NCBI GenBank assembly: GCA_964513075.1
Contig: CAZELR010000033.1
Location: 1 to 48,322, forward strand
Length of the DNA stretch: 48,322 nucleotides
Reading direction: 5' to 3'
From: DAOUBP01 sp964513075
GTDB taxonomy: Bacteria; Chloroflexota; Anaerolineae; CG2-30-64-16
Every line of letters begins with the position of its first letter. The first letter of the stretch is position 1. Under the pieces are notes generated by a model that was given only the letters and a program-made list of their open reading frames with translations, did no database searches and was not told the DNA's origin. Made by a program: the position numbers and the translations under genes. Of the stretch, positions 20,101-27,718 are shown piece after piece.

Positions 20101-20857
20101 GGAGCAGGGAAACGATACGAAAGGCGGTTGATCTCTATAAGTTTCAGTCCCCTGACGAGGATTCGCTTACCCCAAAGCGTCGGTCAAGCCCAACCTCCCG
20201 CCCGCCCCCGTCAACGGTTTCAGTCCCCTGACGAGGATTCGCTTACCCCAAAGAGACGGGAAGACCGTTGCTTCGGGAAACTATGTACTTAGTTTCAGTC
20301 CCCTGACGAGGATTCGCTTACCCCAAAGCGACATTGAGCAACGACAGGCTGCGGAGGCCAAGAGTCGTTTCAGTCCCCTGACGAGGATTCGCTTACCCCA
20401 AAGTTTCTGATAACCCTCGGCCTGATGAAGCTGTACACATAGTTTCAGTCCCCTGACGAGGATTCGCTTACCCCAAAGCAGTCAGTGCATTTATGAAAGG
20501 ACAAGGAGGACACCATGTTTCAGTCCCCTGACGAGGATTCGCTTACCCCAAAGCGATTCTAGCCGGGGTGTACAACGAGAGAGAGCAGTATGTTTCAGTC
20601 CCCTGACGAGGATTCGCTTACCCCAAAGATTGAGATTGTTCTTGAGATAGTAAAGGTCTAAAAACAAGTTTCAGTCCCCTGACGAGGATTCGCTTACCCC
20701 AAAGCGCGACGGCACACATTGTCGTCTCGGTGGTGAACCGCAGCGGGTTTCAGTCCCCTGACGAGGATTCGCTTACCCCAAAGACATATCGCAAATTGCC
20801 CACAAAAACCGCCGATTCAAGTTTCAGTCCCCTGACGAGGATTCGCTTACCCCAAAG
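14080..20857 (-). CRISPR. CRISPR array, 89 intact 37-nt repeats plus one decayed repeat, 89 spacers
   Basis: The repeat on the plus strand runs from GTTTCAGTCCCC to TTACCCCAAAG and is 37 bases. All 89 intact copies (first at 14155, last at 20821-20857) look identical. Spacers are mostly 36-42 bases, average period about 76. The leftmost repeat (14080-14116) keeps only 14092-14116. On the minus strand the repeat ends in ACTGAAAC, resembling the ATTGAAAC-type 8-base crRNA tag made by Cas6. Together with the decayed left terminal repeat and the right-hand promoter, this puts the leader at the right and transcription on the minus strand. The array lies beside the adaptation module and is expected to serve the downstream Cmr complex. 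Confidence 0.98.
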
Positions 20858-21065
20858 AGTCAATCGCGCCACATTTTAGAATCCCGCCCACCTGCACCAC
20901 TGGATGCAGGGATGCCGACGGGCTTGAACACTATATCCTGGGCTTCGACGATTCATCAGAGTTCTCCAGTACCTATACGACAACCGCTGAAAAAGCGCGC
21001 CACATGGCGTGTTGTTGGCCGTCGCCATTGTTTGCCATTATAATCCAGGTTGTCGTTAACGTCAA
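20858..21065 (-). promoter_or_regulatory. CRISPR leader and pre-crRNA promoter
   Basis: About 200 bases separate the last repeat from the WYL gene. On the minus strand TTGACG (21060-21065), a 17-base spacer and TATAAT (21037-21042) form a near-consensus promoter pointing into the array, with a predicted leader transcript of about 170 bases. The -35 box overlaps the WYL gene's likely ATG at 21065. A plus-strand TATAAT (21039-21044) shares the same bases, so the two transcription starts may interfere. Confidence 0.75.
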
Positions 21066-23371
21066 TGCCCGTTCTTGATGAGTTTCCCATGCCCACTTTG
21101 CGCCAGTCTTTGGAAGCTCTGCCACATCGCGATGTGCGCGGCATCGCCACGCGCTTGGGGACCCGCCGACGCGGCGAGAATCGCAAAGTGGACTGGATCG
21201 AAAGAATCATCGAGGCCTGGTCAGCTTCTGCAAGCCGGACGCAAATCATGGCCACCCTCTCGCCGGACGCGCTGGGGGCTGCTGTCCGCCTGGCGCAAGG
21301 CGGTGAGTTTCCTGCCCCGCTCTTCTTTGCCGAGTACGGATCCGTCCGCCGGCCGCGCCCCGGTCAACGCTGGCAGCCGCCGCCCTGGGGAGCCCCGCAA
21401 ACGATCAGCGAGGAGCTTTACTACTGCGGTCTGCTGACCGCGACGCCGCCCACCTTGCTGGAGCGAGCCGTTCGGCTAACCCTGCCGGCCGATCTACGGA
21501 CTTTGTTCACCACCGACATACCGCGCGGTCATCGTCTTGCCGTTGCGGATGAGGCCAGTGACTCTGGCGCGAGTCTGTTGCATGACGTGGCGCAGACGCT
21601 ATGCTTTCTTGTCGAGCGGCCTGGCCTCACGCTGCTGCATGGCCGGTGGCTGACGTCCACCGCGTGTGCTGACCTCAACGGCCGGCTGCTCAGGGCCGAG
21701 CGCACGCCACTGCCGCGGGCTCACGCACGCGCCCGGCGCTTGCGCCTGCTTTTCTTTCTGGCAACAGCTGCCGGTCTCTGTTCAGGTGGCAACCTCACAC
21801 CGCTTGGTTGGCTGTGGCTGGCCGAGCCGCCAGCAGCGCGCCTGACGCTGCTTTGGAATGCCTGGCGTACGGCGCCGCTGGCGCTCCGTCAGGCCTATCG
21901 TCAAGCCACGGCTGCGCTGCCAGAGCCCTGGCCCGACCTGGCCCTGCGGCATCTCGTCAACCTGCCACCGGTGTTCACCGCAGCCCAACTGGGCCAGGCC
22001 GTGCTTGGCCAGGAAACGGCCTTAGCTGCCTACTTCACTGCCCATCTTGTCGACATCTCAGCGCTTGATGCCGCCGCGTCCGGCTTAGTCGAGACACTCG
22101 CTGCGGACTGGGGCGCGCTTGTACCTGTCGCGCCGGACGATCCCGTTCCTGCCTTCAGTTTGACCGACCTTGGCCGGTGGCTGATCGCACCGACGCGCGG
22201 CGATTTGCCCGCTGCCTTCCTTCCCGATCAGACTGGCCCGGCTGCGCAGCTGCACGTACACGAGGGCGCCGGGTGGCTACTGATTGCCTCGTCAGGCGCG
22301 CCGCCCCTGCACCTCGCGCATCTCGCAGCCTATGCCCGGCACATCCGCCCGCAGGACGTAGGACTCCCTCCGAAATCTGTTTCACCCGACTTTATGGGGT
22401 CTGGTGAAACAGCGTCTGAAAGCGCAGAATTGCCTGGGAAGGCCTCACGCCCACCACTCGCTCATGTTTATCAGCTGGATGAAGGCACAGTTGCGGCTGC
22501 TGCGGCAACCGGCCACGGGCTGCCAGACCTGCTCCAAGCGCTCGCCGGCCTGGGCGTGCAGCTCACAGCGCAACAGCAGGCCGCACTGCAGGCCTGGCAC
22601 GCGCGCGGGCATGAACTCCAACTGACCGTTCTCCCCCTCCTCCGCGCGGCCCGTCCGGAACTGCTAGCCCGGCTGTTGGCCCGCGCCGACGTGCGCGTTG
22701 GTCTCGGCGAGTTACTTTCCCCCACCCTGGTGGTCGCCGCACTGCCCCCGGCCGATCTCGCGGATCGCCTGCGCAGCGCGGGGTTCTTCCCGCAAGGGCC
22801 AGAGATCAACGGCCCGGCGTCCGGCCGCGGTGAGCAGGTAGTAGACGCAACGGCCGATGCGCCATCCGCCATCCGCCATCCGCCATCCGCCGCCGCTCTC
22901 TGGCTGGCCGGCCAACTCTACGCGGCACTGGGGGAGCACACGACTCTGCCGCTGCCGCCGCCCTTCGCCGAGCTAACTGCGCTCCTTGCGTCACTCCCGC
23001 TGCTTGACCAGGCGGTTGTTCAGGCCCAGTGGGAAAGGCTGCGTGACGATTTGCTGGCGCTCCTCGATGGGCGCACCTTCGCCCCGCCACCCGAACCAAG
23101 TGATCCGGAGCGTTGGCGTCCGCTGATCGAATCCGCAGTGGCGGCGGGGCGCTCGTTGACCATGCGTTACTTCACTGCCGGCCGCAACGTCCTCACGCAG
23201 CGCACCGTCACGCCCTATTGGATCGAAGAACAGCGCGGTATCCGCTACCTGCGCGCCGATTGTCATCTCGCCGGCCGGGTCCTGCTCTTCAGGCTAGATC
23301 GGATTCAGGAGATTCAGGAGTCGGGGACGCGGGATCCGGAGTCAGTCGACCCCCGGCTCCCGGCTTCTTGA
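21065..23371 (+). CDS. Large WYL-domain protein next to the CRISPR leader
   Basis: An ATG at 21065 is preferred over the TTG at 21050; the product is about 768 residues. The N-terminal part (LRQSLEALPHRDVRGIATRLG) resembles the helical start of helicase-C-associated WYL proteins. The middle is rich in Leu/Ala helices. The C-terminal 80 residues (SVAAGRSLTMRYFTAGRN, RTVTPYWIEEQRGIRYLRADCHLAGRVLLFRLDRI) form a WYL domain, a ligand-sensing SH3-like fold that regulates CRISPR and other defence loci. Two in-frame repeat insertions are visible: a palindrome at 22378-22411 (KSVSPDFMGSGETAS) and GCCATCC units at 22860-22890. Its divergence from the array promoter suggests control of array transcription (inference). 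Confidence 0.7.
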   Translation: MPVLDEFPMPTLRQSLEALPHRDVRGIATRLGTRRRGENRKVDWIERIIEAWSASASRTQIMATLSPDALGAAVRLAQGGEFPAPLFFAEYGSVRRPRPGQRWQPPPWGAPQTISEELYYCGLLTATPPTLLERAVRLTLPADLRTLFTTDIPRGHRLAVADEASDSGASLLHDVAQTLCFLVERPGLTLLHGRWLTSTACADLNGRLLRAERTPLPRAHARARRLRLLFFLATAAGLCSGGNLTPLGWLWLAEPPAARLTLLWNAWRTAPLALRQAYRQATAALPEPWPDLALRHLVNLPPVFTAAQLGQAVLGQETALAAYFTAHLVDISALDAAASGLVETLAADWGALVPVAPDDPVPAFSLTDLGRWLIAPTRGDLPAAFLPDQTGPAAQLHVHEGAGWLLIASSGAPPLHLAHLAAYARHIRPQDVGLPPKSVSPDFMGSGETASESAELPGKASRPPLAHVYQLDEGTVAAAAATGHGLPDLLQALAGLGVQLTAQQQAALQAWHARGHELQLTVLPLLRAARPELLARLLARADVRVGLGELLSPTLVVAALPPADLADRLRSAGFFPQGPEINGPASGRGEQVVDATADAPSAIRHPPSAAALWLAGQLYAALGEHTTLPLPPPFAELTALLASLPLLDQAVVQAQWERLRDDLLALLDGRTFAPPPEPSDPERWRPLIESAVAAGRSLTMRYFTAGRNVLTQRTVTPYWIEEQRGIRYLRADCHLAGRVLLFRLDRIQEIQESGTRDPESVDPRLPAS
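22378..22411. repeat. Palindromic element inserted in frame in the WYL gene
   Basis: TGTTTCACC (22378-22386) and GGTGAAACA (22403-22411) are perfect inverted arms around a 16-base centre. The block is read through in frame. It looks like a short dispersed palindrome rather than conserved protein sequence. Confidence 0.55.
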
Positions 23372-23392
23372 CTCCTGCCGCCTGCCCCCTAC

Positions 23393-23770
23393 TCACACCA
23401 CCACCGATGCCTTCTGCCGGTACATCTTCGCTCGCCCCAGCATCGTCACCTTACCCTGGCAGCTCTCGCACAGATCGTAAAATCGGATGTCGTCCTCCTC
23501 AGGCTGAATCAGGGCCTTCAGCCGTGTCGTGAGCTTTTCCAGGTCGGCCGGCCGCAGCTCGCACTCGAACACGCTGTACTGCACGCGGTGGCCGTAGCCC
23601 TCCAGCGTCTTCATCACCTTGACGCGCCGCCGATCGTTGGGCGTGTCATAGCTGACCACGACCCAGTGACGACGGTTGCGTTGCGCTGGCGGCACCTTCT
23701 CATCTTCGGCCGCCGAGCGCGCCTTCGGCTTCTTCAACATCTCCGCCGGGGGCTGGTCATTAGACGGCAT
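23393..23770 (-). CDS. cas2: Cas2, CRISPR adaptation endonuclease-fold protein
   Basis: The core begins at HWVVVSYDTPNDRRRVKVMKTLEGYGHRVQYSVFEC, a typical Cas2 ferredoxin fold with the conserved Asp in SYDTPND. It ends with FYDLCESCQGKVTMLG. The start at 23770 (MPSNDQPP) has AAAGGA eight bases upstream. This leaves an N-terminal extension of roughly 35 residues rich in Lys and Ala (MLKKPKARSAAEDEKVPP) ahead of the fold. Cas2 forms the Cas1-Cas2 integrase. It is the last gene of the adaptation series, 112 bases after the RNase H stop and convergent with the WYL gene. Confidence 0.93.
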   Translation of the reverse strand: MPSNDQPPAEMLKKPKARSAAEDEKVPPAQRNRRHWVVVSYDTPNDRRRVKVMKTLEGYGHRVQYSVFECELRPADLEKLTTRLKALIQPEEDDIRFYDLCESCQGKVTMLGRAKMYRQKASVVV

Positions 23771-23882
23771 CCTGTCCATCCTTTCGGGAGACAGGCAGCA
23801 GGCACCAGAACGCTTTCTCCTACCGCGCGCCTGCGCGCCCGTGTCCAATCTGCCGATTTGCCGATGTCAACCTGTTTCCTTG

Positions 23883-24383
23883 TCACCTCGTCACCTTATC
23901 CACCTCGGCCTTCAGCCACGCCCACGAGATGCCGGCCTGACACGCCAGCCCATCTGCCACGCGGTTCCACTCCCGCGGGATGGCCACCAAGCGGATGACA
24001 GGCAACGCACGTGCTGCCGCGCACGCCTGCCAATGCCAATGATGCAGCGACCGGCTGTTGACCGCACACCGGCCCGTCATCTGCCCGACCACGATCGCGC
24101 TGTCCAGCAGGAAGATCGTTTCCTCCGCGCTTAGTCTCTCGGCCAGACCGATCCCCAGCAGCAAGCCCGCATATTCCGCCTCATTGTTGGTCATCGCCGG
24201 CAGCGGCCGCCACTCCCAACCCACAATGCGCCCTTCTGCATCCAGGGCTACGGCGCCGGCGCCGCACGTCGTCTGCGCACGCGGCCCAGACGCCGGTGCC
24301 TGAATCACTCCGCTAGCGCCGTTCCCGCCTTGCCCTTCCAGCGCCCCCGTACTGCCGTCGCAAAATACCCAGATACGTTTCAT
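23883..24383 (-). CDS. RNase HI-fold nuclease in the CRISPR adaptation operon
   Basis: The 166-residue product carries the four catalytic acids of RNase HI: D9 in FCDGS, E68 in TNNEAEY, D94 in LLDSAIVVGQ and D144 in NRVADGLA. The TNNEAEYAGLLLG motif is typical of the bacterial/archaeal type 1 group. RNase H cuts the RNA strand of RNA-DNA hybrids. Its ATG overlaps the cas1 stop (ATGA), and the RT is two genes upstream. This makes removal of the RNA template after cDNA synthesis the obvious role. It is a separate gene, not a domain fused to the RT or Cas1. Confidence 0.88.
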   Translation of the reverse strand: MKRIWVFCDGSTGALEGQGGNGASGVIQAPASGPRAQTTCGAGAVALDAEGRIVGWEWRPLPAMTNNEAEYAGLLLGIGLAERLSAEETIFLLDSAIVVGQMTGRCAVNSRSLHHWHWQACAAARALPVIRLVAIPREWNRVADGLACQAGISWAWLKAEVDKVTR

Positions 24384-25396
24384 GGGCCCACCACCCCCTC
24401 ATACTCCTCCCGCGCGCCCATCACGACCCGGGCAAAGATGCGCGCCTGCAGCTCGAAGCAGCGGCGGATCGTGTTGCGCTCACCGCTGGGGGTGTGCACC
24501 AGCGGACTGTTCACGCGCGCCTCATACGCCTGAATGAGGCGCGGAATCAACGCGCTGCCCAGTTCCACCGGCCGCTCCTCGTTGCCCGTAAAGGTAAACT
24601 CTGCCGGCTTGAGCTTGCCCGCCAGCGCAAGATCGAGGATCACACGGTCCACCGCCAACGGCCGAAACTCCTCCATCAGATCCAGTACGAGCGAGGGCCG
24701 GTCGTACTGCATCGCATGGAAACACCCCAGGAAAGGATCCAGCCCGACCAACTGCACTGTGGCCGAGATGTCCTTCTGCAGCAACGCGTAGCCAAAACTC
24801 AACGCCGCATTGAAGGGGTCAGGCGCGGGGTAGTACTTGCGGCCCTGGAATGACCAACTGCGGTCCAGCAGTGCGGAAACCGCCGCAAAGTAGAACGCGC
24901 CGGCCTTGCCTTCATAGCCGCGCAAGGTGTCCGGATCGCGCGCCAGGCTACTGTCGCGTTTCATCCGTTCGATGCCGTCGCCGGCCTGCGCCAGGGTTGC
25001 CGCGGTCTCCGGCCTGCCCTCCTTGGCCAGAAGTGCCAACAGGTTGCGCTGGTTGGCCAGCTTGGCCCGCACGATGCCTTTGGCAACCTCGACCGAGCGC
25101 CGCTGATCACCCGCAAGCTGCAGCTGGGCATGGCGCAGCTTAGCGAACTTCAGGCCTTCCCCTTTCACCCAGCGGCCGCGGAACGCGCCGTGATAGCTCA
25201 AGAACACCACGTCCACGTCGTTTTGGAGCAGGAGCGCGCCGGCCTGGGTGGTGATCTGGACGTTGCCGCATACCACCACCTGCTCGACCTCACGCACCGG
25301 CGCCCGGGTCAGCACCTTGTCATCCATTGTCACCCGCACCTCTTCCCCGTCGCGGCGCACCACCGCGCCTTGTTCCTGGATGTAGAGAATAGTCAT
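24380..25396 (-). CDS. cas1: Cas1 integrase
   Basis: The 338-residue Cas1 has the N-terminal beta domain (MTILYIQEQGAVVRRDGEEV) and a catalytic C-terminal helical domain. The metal-binding residues are E162 (GYEGKAG), H227 (CFHAMQYDRPS) and an acidic residue in LMEEFRPLAVD (E242/E243, D250). It integrates prespacers at the leader end of the array with Cas2. It is not fused to the RT, which lies immediately upstream with a 77-base gap, and it overlaps the RNase H start. Confidence 0.97.
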   Translation of the reverse strand: MTILYIQEQGAVVRRDGEEVRVTMDDKVLTRAPVREVEQVVVCGNVQITTQAGALLLQNDVDVVFLSYHGAFRGRWVKGEGLKFAKLRHAQLQLAGDQRRSVEVAKGIVRAKLANQRNLLALLAKEGRPETAATLAQAGDGIERMKRDSSLARDPDTLRGYEGKAGAFYFAAVSALLDRSWSFQGRKYYPAPDPFNAALSFGYALLQKDISATVQLVGLDPFLGCFHAMQYDRPSLVLDLMEEFRPLAVDRVILDLALAGKLKPAEFTFTGNEERPVELGSALIPRLIQAYEARVNSPLVHTPSGERNTIRRCFELQARIFARVVMGAREEYEGVVGP

Positions 25397-25473
25397 GGAG
25401 ATTCCTCCTCACCGCACCCGTCCCGCACCCGCCCTCTCCGCGCAGGAGCGAGCGGGTCAAGGAAAGAGCGAGG

Positions 25474-26379
25474 TCATAACCTGAAGCACTCTTCGCGCAG
25501 CAAGAAGTATCCTAGCCACGCGAAACCCTGATCGAAATGGACGATGTGTGTCTTGTGCGCGTTCAACCGCAAGCCCCACTCGCCCAGCGCCTCGCTCGTC
25601 GCGGTCAGCGCCGCTTCCGCGTCAGCTTTCCTCTGGGTGCAGATCACCAGGTCATCGGCATAGCGCACCAGCGCCAGCTTGCGCGCCAGCAACCGGCTGT
25701 CCACTTCGTGCAGATAGACGTTCGCCAACAGCGGCGACAACACGTTCCCCTGGCTGGCGCCTGCTTTGGCCGGCCCGTCGACGCCATTAAGGATCTGTGC
25801 TTCGAGCCAGCCGCTGATGTAATGCTGCAGCACGGGGTCTTCGACCCGCCGGGCGACCAGTCCCATCAGGCGCTCGGTTGGGATGCTGTCGAAACAATCC
25901 TGGATATCGCCGTCCACTACCCAGCGCAGGTTACGGTCGCGGTAGGCCAGCACCTGGTGGACCGCATCCTCGGCACCCAAACCCGGCCGGTAGCCGAAAC
26001 TGCACGGCAGAAAAGTGGCCTCGAAGCTGGGCGCGATGATGTCGTACACCACCCGCTGCGCCACCCGATCACGCAGCGCCCACAGCGCCAGCGGCCGCAG
26101 CCCGCCGTTGGCTTTGGGCACCAACACACGCCGCACCGGCCGCGGCCGATAGCGGCCGGACGCCAACTCCTCGCGCAGCCGCCCTAGCTCCTCCACTAAC
26201 CGGGCAGCAAAAGCCGTCAGCGTCACGGCGTCCACGCCAGCCCCGCCCCCGGCGCGTTTGACGGCCAACCAGGCCCGCTGCAGCGCCTCCGGCGTGAAAA
26301 ACCGCGCCGGCGCCCCCGCCCTGACCGGCCCTGCCGGCTGCAGGAGCGAGATTGGAACGAGTGCCCGTTCAGCAGACAT
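25474..26379 (-). CDS. Stand-alone CRISPR-associated reverse transcriptase
   Basis: This is a 301-residue group II intron-like RT: RRVLVPKANGGLRPL (RT1-2), FLPCSFGYRPGLGAEDAV, catalytic D158 in VDGDIQDCFDSI (RT3), GASQGNVLSPLLANVYL (RT4) and LVRYADDLVI with YADD at 240-243 (RT5). Residues through HFDQGFAWLGYFL complete the palm. There is no maturase thumb, DNA-binding or HNH domain, and no intron RNA is visible, so it is not an intron protein. RTs of this kind act in type III systems to turn RNA fragments into spacers. The ATG overlaps the end of the upstream GTPase-like gene by 11 bases. Confidence 0.93.
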   Translation of the reverse strand: MSAERALVPISLLQPAGPVRAGAPARFFTPEALQRAWLAVKRAGGGAGVDAVTLTAFAARLVEELGRLREELASGRYRPRPVRRVLVPKANGGLRPLALWALRDRVAQRVVYDIIAPSFEATFLPCSFGYRPGLGAEDAVHQVLAYRDRNLRWVVDGDIQDCFDSIPTERLMGLVARRVEDPVLQHYISGWLEAQILNGVDGPAKAGASQGNVLSPLLANVYLHEVDSRLLARKLALVRYADDLVICTQRKADAEAALTATSEALGEWGLRLNAHKTHIVHFDQGFAWLGYFLLREECFRL

Positions 26380-27718
26380 GGGAACCTCCTTCTGCTCCGC
26401 CAGCAGTGACCCCGGCTCGCCGCTTGCCGGGTGTGACTCTTTGGGCCGCTATCTGCCCCCGCAAGCCTGCGTAGCGCGTCGCCGCGGCCTGGCGCCACTG
26501 CGCCGTCGCCCCGCGCAGCTCGTCCACGACCGCGCGTCCTGTTTGCTTCACCGCCTGCTGCCTGACGCCTGGCCGCTGGTCCCGGTCTCCGGTCTCCGGT
26601 TTCCTGCTGCTGGCTGCCTGGCCCTCCACCTGGTAATAGCGCACCAGCGCGTTGCCCAGGACCCAGGTGCCGGCGCCGCTGAGCGCCGCGCTGCCAACCC
26701 AGCCGAGCACCGGAGCCAGTTTGAGGACTTGTTGGGTGACGTAGCGCAGCGTCAGGTTCCAGAGCACGGTACCGATCATCTCGCGGCTGCGATGATCCAG
26801 TCCGGGATGGCCGTGAATCGCGGCGAGTTGCAGCGCCAGCTTCCAGTTGAGCGCTACCTGCAGCGGCAGATCGAGCAGCGGAATCGGCTCCGCGCCCAGC
26901 AAGGTCGTCATCAGCATGCCGGAGCGGATGGCGCGCTGGGCGATCAGGGCCCGGCAGCCGGGGATTTCCTGCGCCAGCGGAATGCCCAGCTTCGGGCGCT
27001 GCGTCAGGATGCGCTCCACCAAGGCCAGCACATCGGCTGAAAGCCCACCGCCGGGCGCATCTATGTCTGACAGGCGCACCTGCACCGCCCGATCGCCGGC
27101 CGGCGCGGCGGCGCTGCCGTCCGCAGCCTCGGCTGCTTCCCGATCAGGGGTAGTTTGATCTGCGCGTAGCGCCGGATGGTCGGGGGCTAGGTCCGCCTCC
27201 ACCAACACCAACGGCAGACCGGTGGCGTGCAGCCGTGCGTACCAACGCGCATCGTCGGCCTGCCAGCCTGGATCGCGCCGGAACACATACAGCAGCACGT
27301 CAGCCTCTCGACCTAGGTCTACCCACTCCTCGGTCGCCCAGGCCGTTTCTGCGCGGCTACCGTCGGCCGACGGCCCGCGCGGCGCCGCGGTTGCGGGCAA
27401 GGTCGCCAGGGTGAAGAAGCCCTCACGATAGACGGGACCTGCCGGCGGCACAGGCGGCTGGCCGCGCAGCTGCGCCAGGAGCTGTCGCACGGTCGCATCG
27501 CAACGGCCTACCACCAGGATCTGCCCGCGGCATTCGGCTGCCACCTCGGCCTGCACCTCGGCGATCTCCATACTGCGGCCGGTCAGCCCGCGCAGCACCG
27601 AACCAGCTGCACCATAACCGTCCAGCAGGCCATCCCGCGCCGCGCCGCCCGCCGCTTGCGAACGCAAGCTGGCCCCAACTGCCTGCCATGCCTTCCGCGG
27701 CCAACCCTGCATGTTCAT
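26369..27718 (-). CDS. Degenerate GTPase-like, DUF697-type membrane-associated protein
   Basis: The 449-residue product has a Rossmann-type N-terminal half: GQILVVGRCDATVRQLLAQL in P-loop position, DVLLYVFRRDP, then LPLVLVEADLAPDHP where NKxD would be. The GKS/T of the P-loop and the NKxD motif are both absent, so GTP hydrolysis is doubtful. The C-terminal part (about 300-400) has hydrophobic Gly/Ala helices (VLKLAPVLGWVGSAALSGAGTW) resembling DUF697 proteins. A stretch near residues 375-395 (SSKPETGDRDQRPGV) coincides with simple-repeat DNA. Its ATG overlaps the previous stop (ATGA), and its end overlaps the RT start, so the genes are tightly coupled. Confidence 0.6.
   Translation of the reverse strand: MNMQGWPRKAWQAVGASLRSQAAGGAARDGLLDGYGAAGSVLRGLTGRSMEIAEVQAEVAAECRGQILVVGRCDATVRQLLAQLRGQPPVPPAGPVYREGFFTLATLPATAAPRGPSADGSRAETAWATEEWVDLGREADVLLYVFRRDPGWQADDARWYARLHATGLPLVLVEADLAPDHPALRADQTTPDREAAEAADGSAAAPAGDRAVQVRLSDIDAPGGGLSADVLALVERILTQRPKLGIPLAQEIPGCRALIAQRAIRSGMLMTTLLGAEPIPLLDLPLQVALNWKLALQLAAIHGHPGLDHRSREMIGTVLWNLTLRYVTQQVLKLAPVLGWVGSAALSGAGTWVLGNALVRYYQVEGQAASSRKPETGDRDQRPGVRQQAVKQTGRAVVDELRGATAQWRQAAATRYAGLRGQIAAQRVTPGKRRAGVTAGGAEGGSHVC

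Noticed and set aside
14764..20231. Many open frames on both strands containing repeated FQSPDEDSLTPK, FSPLTRIRLPQ or LWGKRILVRGLK
   Set aside because: They are translations of the CRISPR repeat with spacers between, not genes.
25474..26379. Group II intron
   Set aside because: The RT lacks maturase thumb and endonuclease domains, no intron RNA domain V/VI structure was seen, and it sits inside an adaptation operon.
24380..26379. RT-Cas1 fusion protein
   Set aside because: A stop at the end of the RT and a 77-base gap with a new start separate the two genes.
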